Below, piece after piece: positions 63,008 to 64,000 of a stretch of DNA of 64,000 nucleotides. Under the pieces are notes generated by a model. That model made no database searches. It saw only the letters and a program-made list of their open reading frames with translations, and was not told the origin of the DNA. Numbering within the stretch: position 1 is the first letter of the stretch; the number at the start of each line of letters is the position of its first letter. This stretch comes from Bacillus sp. NTK034 (GTDB lineage: Bacteria > Bacillota > Bacilli > Bacillales > Cytobacillaceae), in assembly GCF_017303275.1 (NCBI RefSeq), contig NZ_JAFKOJ010000005.1, positions 62,001 through 126,000 on the forward strand. The letters are read 5' to 3'. The translations under genes were made by a program, and so were the position numbers.

Positions 63008-63023
63008 TGCAATTTCCATGCCA
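63008..63023 (-). promoter_or_regulatory. Sigma-54 promoter of the DUF6282-GlcDF operon
   Basis: Minus strand TGGCAT-N5-TTGCA with the invariant GG and GC at proper spacing, 45 bases upstream of the first gene. Confidence 0.83.
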
Positions 63024-63212
63024 ATTTACATTAGTTAAATGCGGAGCCCTGTCGGCTTTGAAGAACTTTTTCAAATTAATATGTAAAAAAATTAAGACAA
63101 TTTAGTAATTTTTCTTTACAAATGACTAACGATCCCTAACTTCAATTCATCATCAGCTCTAATATCATGGTTAACACAATTGGCAAATAACATTAGAGTG
63201 ACTGCCAAATAA
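63024..63212. other. Upstream region of the sigma-54 promoter
   Basis: AT-rich; expected to hold the enhancer for the NtrC-type regulator. Half-sites resembling that at 54696 occur: TATGTAAA near 63080 and TTTACAAAT near 63115, in inverted orientation but widely spaced. No gene seen. Confidence 0.4.
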
Positions 63213-63245
63213 AAAATCCCTCTCTTGAGACAGAAATAGGATTTT
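63205..63245 (-). terminator. Probable terminator of the MFS transporter gene
   Basis: AAAATCC / GGATTTT stem with a 19-base loop followed by T6 and ATTT on the minus strand, about 145 bases past the MFS stop. Confidence 0.6.
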
Positions 63246-63390
63246 ACCTAACTGTCAGCAAAAAAGGGAAATACCGATAAAAAATTAATAAATGGGATAC
63301 ATCTGGGTTGCTTGTTAATATGACTCCCATACAATGCACTTCATAGTTTAATAGTAACTTTCTGTTATAATATTATTTTTTTCCTGATTT

Positions 63391-64000
63391 CTAACTTAAC
63401 CTTCTAAGTCCTACTGACAGCCACACCACAACCGGAAGCAGCCCAAGAGAAACCACCGTAATTCCCGTCCAGCCTCCAGTCTGCCATACCAGTCCGGCAA
63501 GCGTCCCTCCGGTTGCGACTCCAAGGTAATAGCTTACGAGATAGATGCTCGAGGCACCCGCTTTGTGATGGGCAGCGAGCTCATTTACAATGGTCGCCAT
63601 CAGTGAATGCGCCACAAAGAACCCCAGGCAGGTCAGGCAGAGACCCATTACAACTACTGATAAAGAGTGCACATTGGTAATTAAGGTCCCTCCTATTAAA
63701 ATGACGGTTCCAACCGAGACCAGTGTGGTTTGCCTAAAATGAGCAGACAGGCTTCCGCCTAGCATGGAACCAGCTATACCGAAGCTGTATGCCAGGTAGG
63801 TAAAAGAAATATTTTTTACAGAAAGATTAAAAGGATCCTGTTCGAGATAAAAAGGGAGGTACGTCCATACTCCTGTGAACGAAAATTGGAGGAGGATTCC
63901 CATCGTGAATGCAGGGAAAAGCTTCGTATTTTTCAGATGTGAGCCCATGCCTGACAAGTCTTTTTTAACAGATATCTTACTGGGCTTAAAATAATGAGAT
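63391..64000 (-). CDS. MFS transporter (C-terminal half; N-terminus beyond window)
   Basis: The frame is open to base 64000 and ends at 63391, giving about 202 residues with six hydrophobic segments: the C-terminal six-helix half of a major facilitator drug or sugar-type exporter (FTMGILLQFSFTGVWTYLPF, YLAYSFGIAGSMLGG, ASSIYLVSYYLGVATGG). An internal TTG/ATG near 63957 has no ribosome binding site and lies in the mid-protein loop, so this is a truncation by the window edge. Substrate unknown. Confidence 0.88.
   Translation of the reverse strand, partial: SHYFKPSKISVKKDLSGMGSHLKNTKLFPAFTMGILLQFSFTGVWTYLPFYLEQDPFNLSVKNISFTYLAYSFGIAGSMLGGSLSAHFRQTTLVSVGTVILIGGTLITNVHSLSVVVMGLCLTCLGFFVAHSLMATIVNELAAHHKAGASSIYLVSYYLGVATGGTLAGLVWQTGGWTGITVVSLGLLPVVVWLSVGLRRLS

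Overview
The window looks like a chromosomal segment of a motile, probably spore-forming member of the Bacillaceae (Cytobacillus/Mesobacillus-like; this is an impression from protein style and regulatory signals, not a database match). Support comes from AGGAGG-type ribosome binding sites with many GTG and TTG starts, cre boxes, a PyrR attenuator, LysM/3D/SleB-type wall proteins, and several chemoreceptors with sigma-D-like promoters. Almost every gene lies on the minus strand, so most operons read from high to low coordinates. No rRNA, tRNA, CRISPR array or prophage was seen.

Layout. 1-3305: two chemoreceptors and a 45-residue membrane protein behind a c-di-GMP-I (GEMM) riboswitch. 3917-9912: a sigma-54 system in which a CBS-PAS-AAA+ activator sits beside an Fe-alcohol dehydrogenase / GntP permease / methylmalonate-semialdehyde dehydrogenase operon with a textbook -24/-12 promoter and clustered upstream inverted repeats. 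10218-15953: a LacI-controlled catabolic cluster (3-hydroxyacyl-CoA-dehydrogenase-like protein, SDR, HisD-like dehydrogenase, LacI, second GntP permease). 16367-19153: M42 peptidase plus a peptide-binding lipoprotein. 19515-22038: codBA under a PyrR attenuator. 22334-25132: esterase, STAS-like protein, soluble acyl-ACP desaturase. 25473-37285: wall and extracellular enzymes (LysM-NlpC/P60, 5'-nucleotidase, large EEP nuclease, LysM-3D, SleB-like) and two chemoreceptors. 37408-44939: all eight members of the enigmatic E. coli yhf gene set (yhfZ, Y, U, T, php, S, X, W), with yhfU interrupted by a stop codon. 45043-45782: a REP-associated tyrosine transposase flanked by inverted REP-like sequences. 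45839-48597: a frameshifted PAS-chemoreceptor and a secreted alpha/beta hydrolase. 48900-62963: a two-component, sigma-54-controlled catabolic island (DUF6282-like amidohydrolase, GlcD, GlcF, nitrilase-family hydrolase; histidine kinase and NtrC-type regulator; quaternary-amine-type ABC importer, MmgE/PrpD protein, alpha/beta hydrolase). 63391-64000: the end of an MFS transporter.

How the genes work together. Three sigma-54 promoters (8015-8030, 54624-54639, 63008-63023) organise two separate sigma-54 regulons that appear dedicated to uptake and oxidation of small organic compounds. In the second, one regulator pair lies between two promoters that together would express import, hydrolysis and 2-hydroxyacid oxidation. 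Four arrays of a TGCAAATAGA-like unit with a strict 20-21 bp period lie just beyond gene terminators (about 10033, 16206, 24098, 31813); they are the most unusual non-coding signal here. The best candidates for undescribed biology are the HK/RR sigma-54 island, the 21-bp arrays, the riboswitch-controlled small protein and the complete yhf set.
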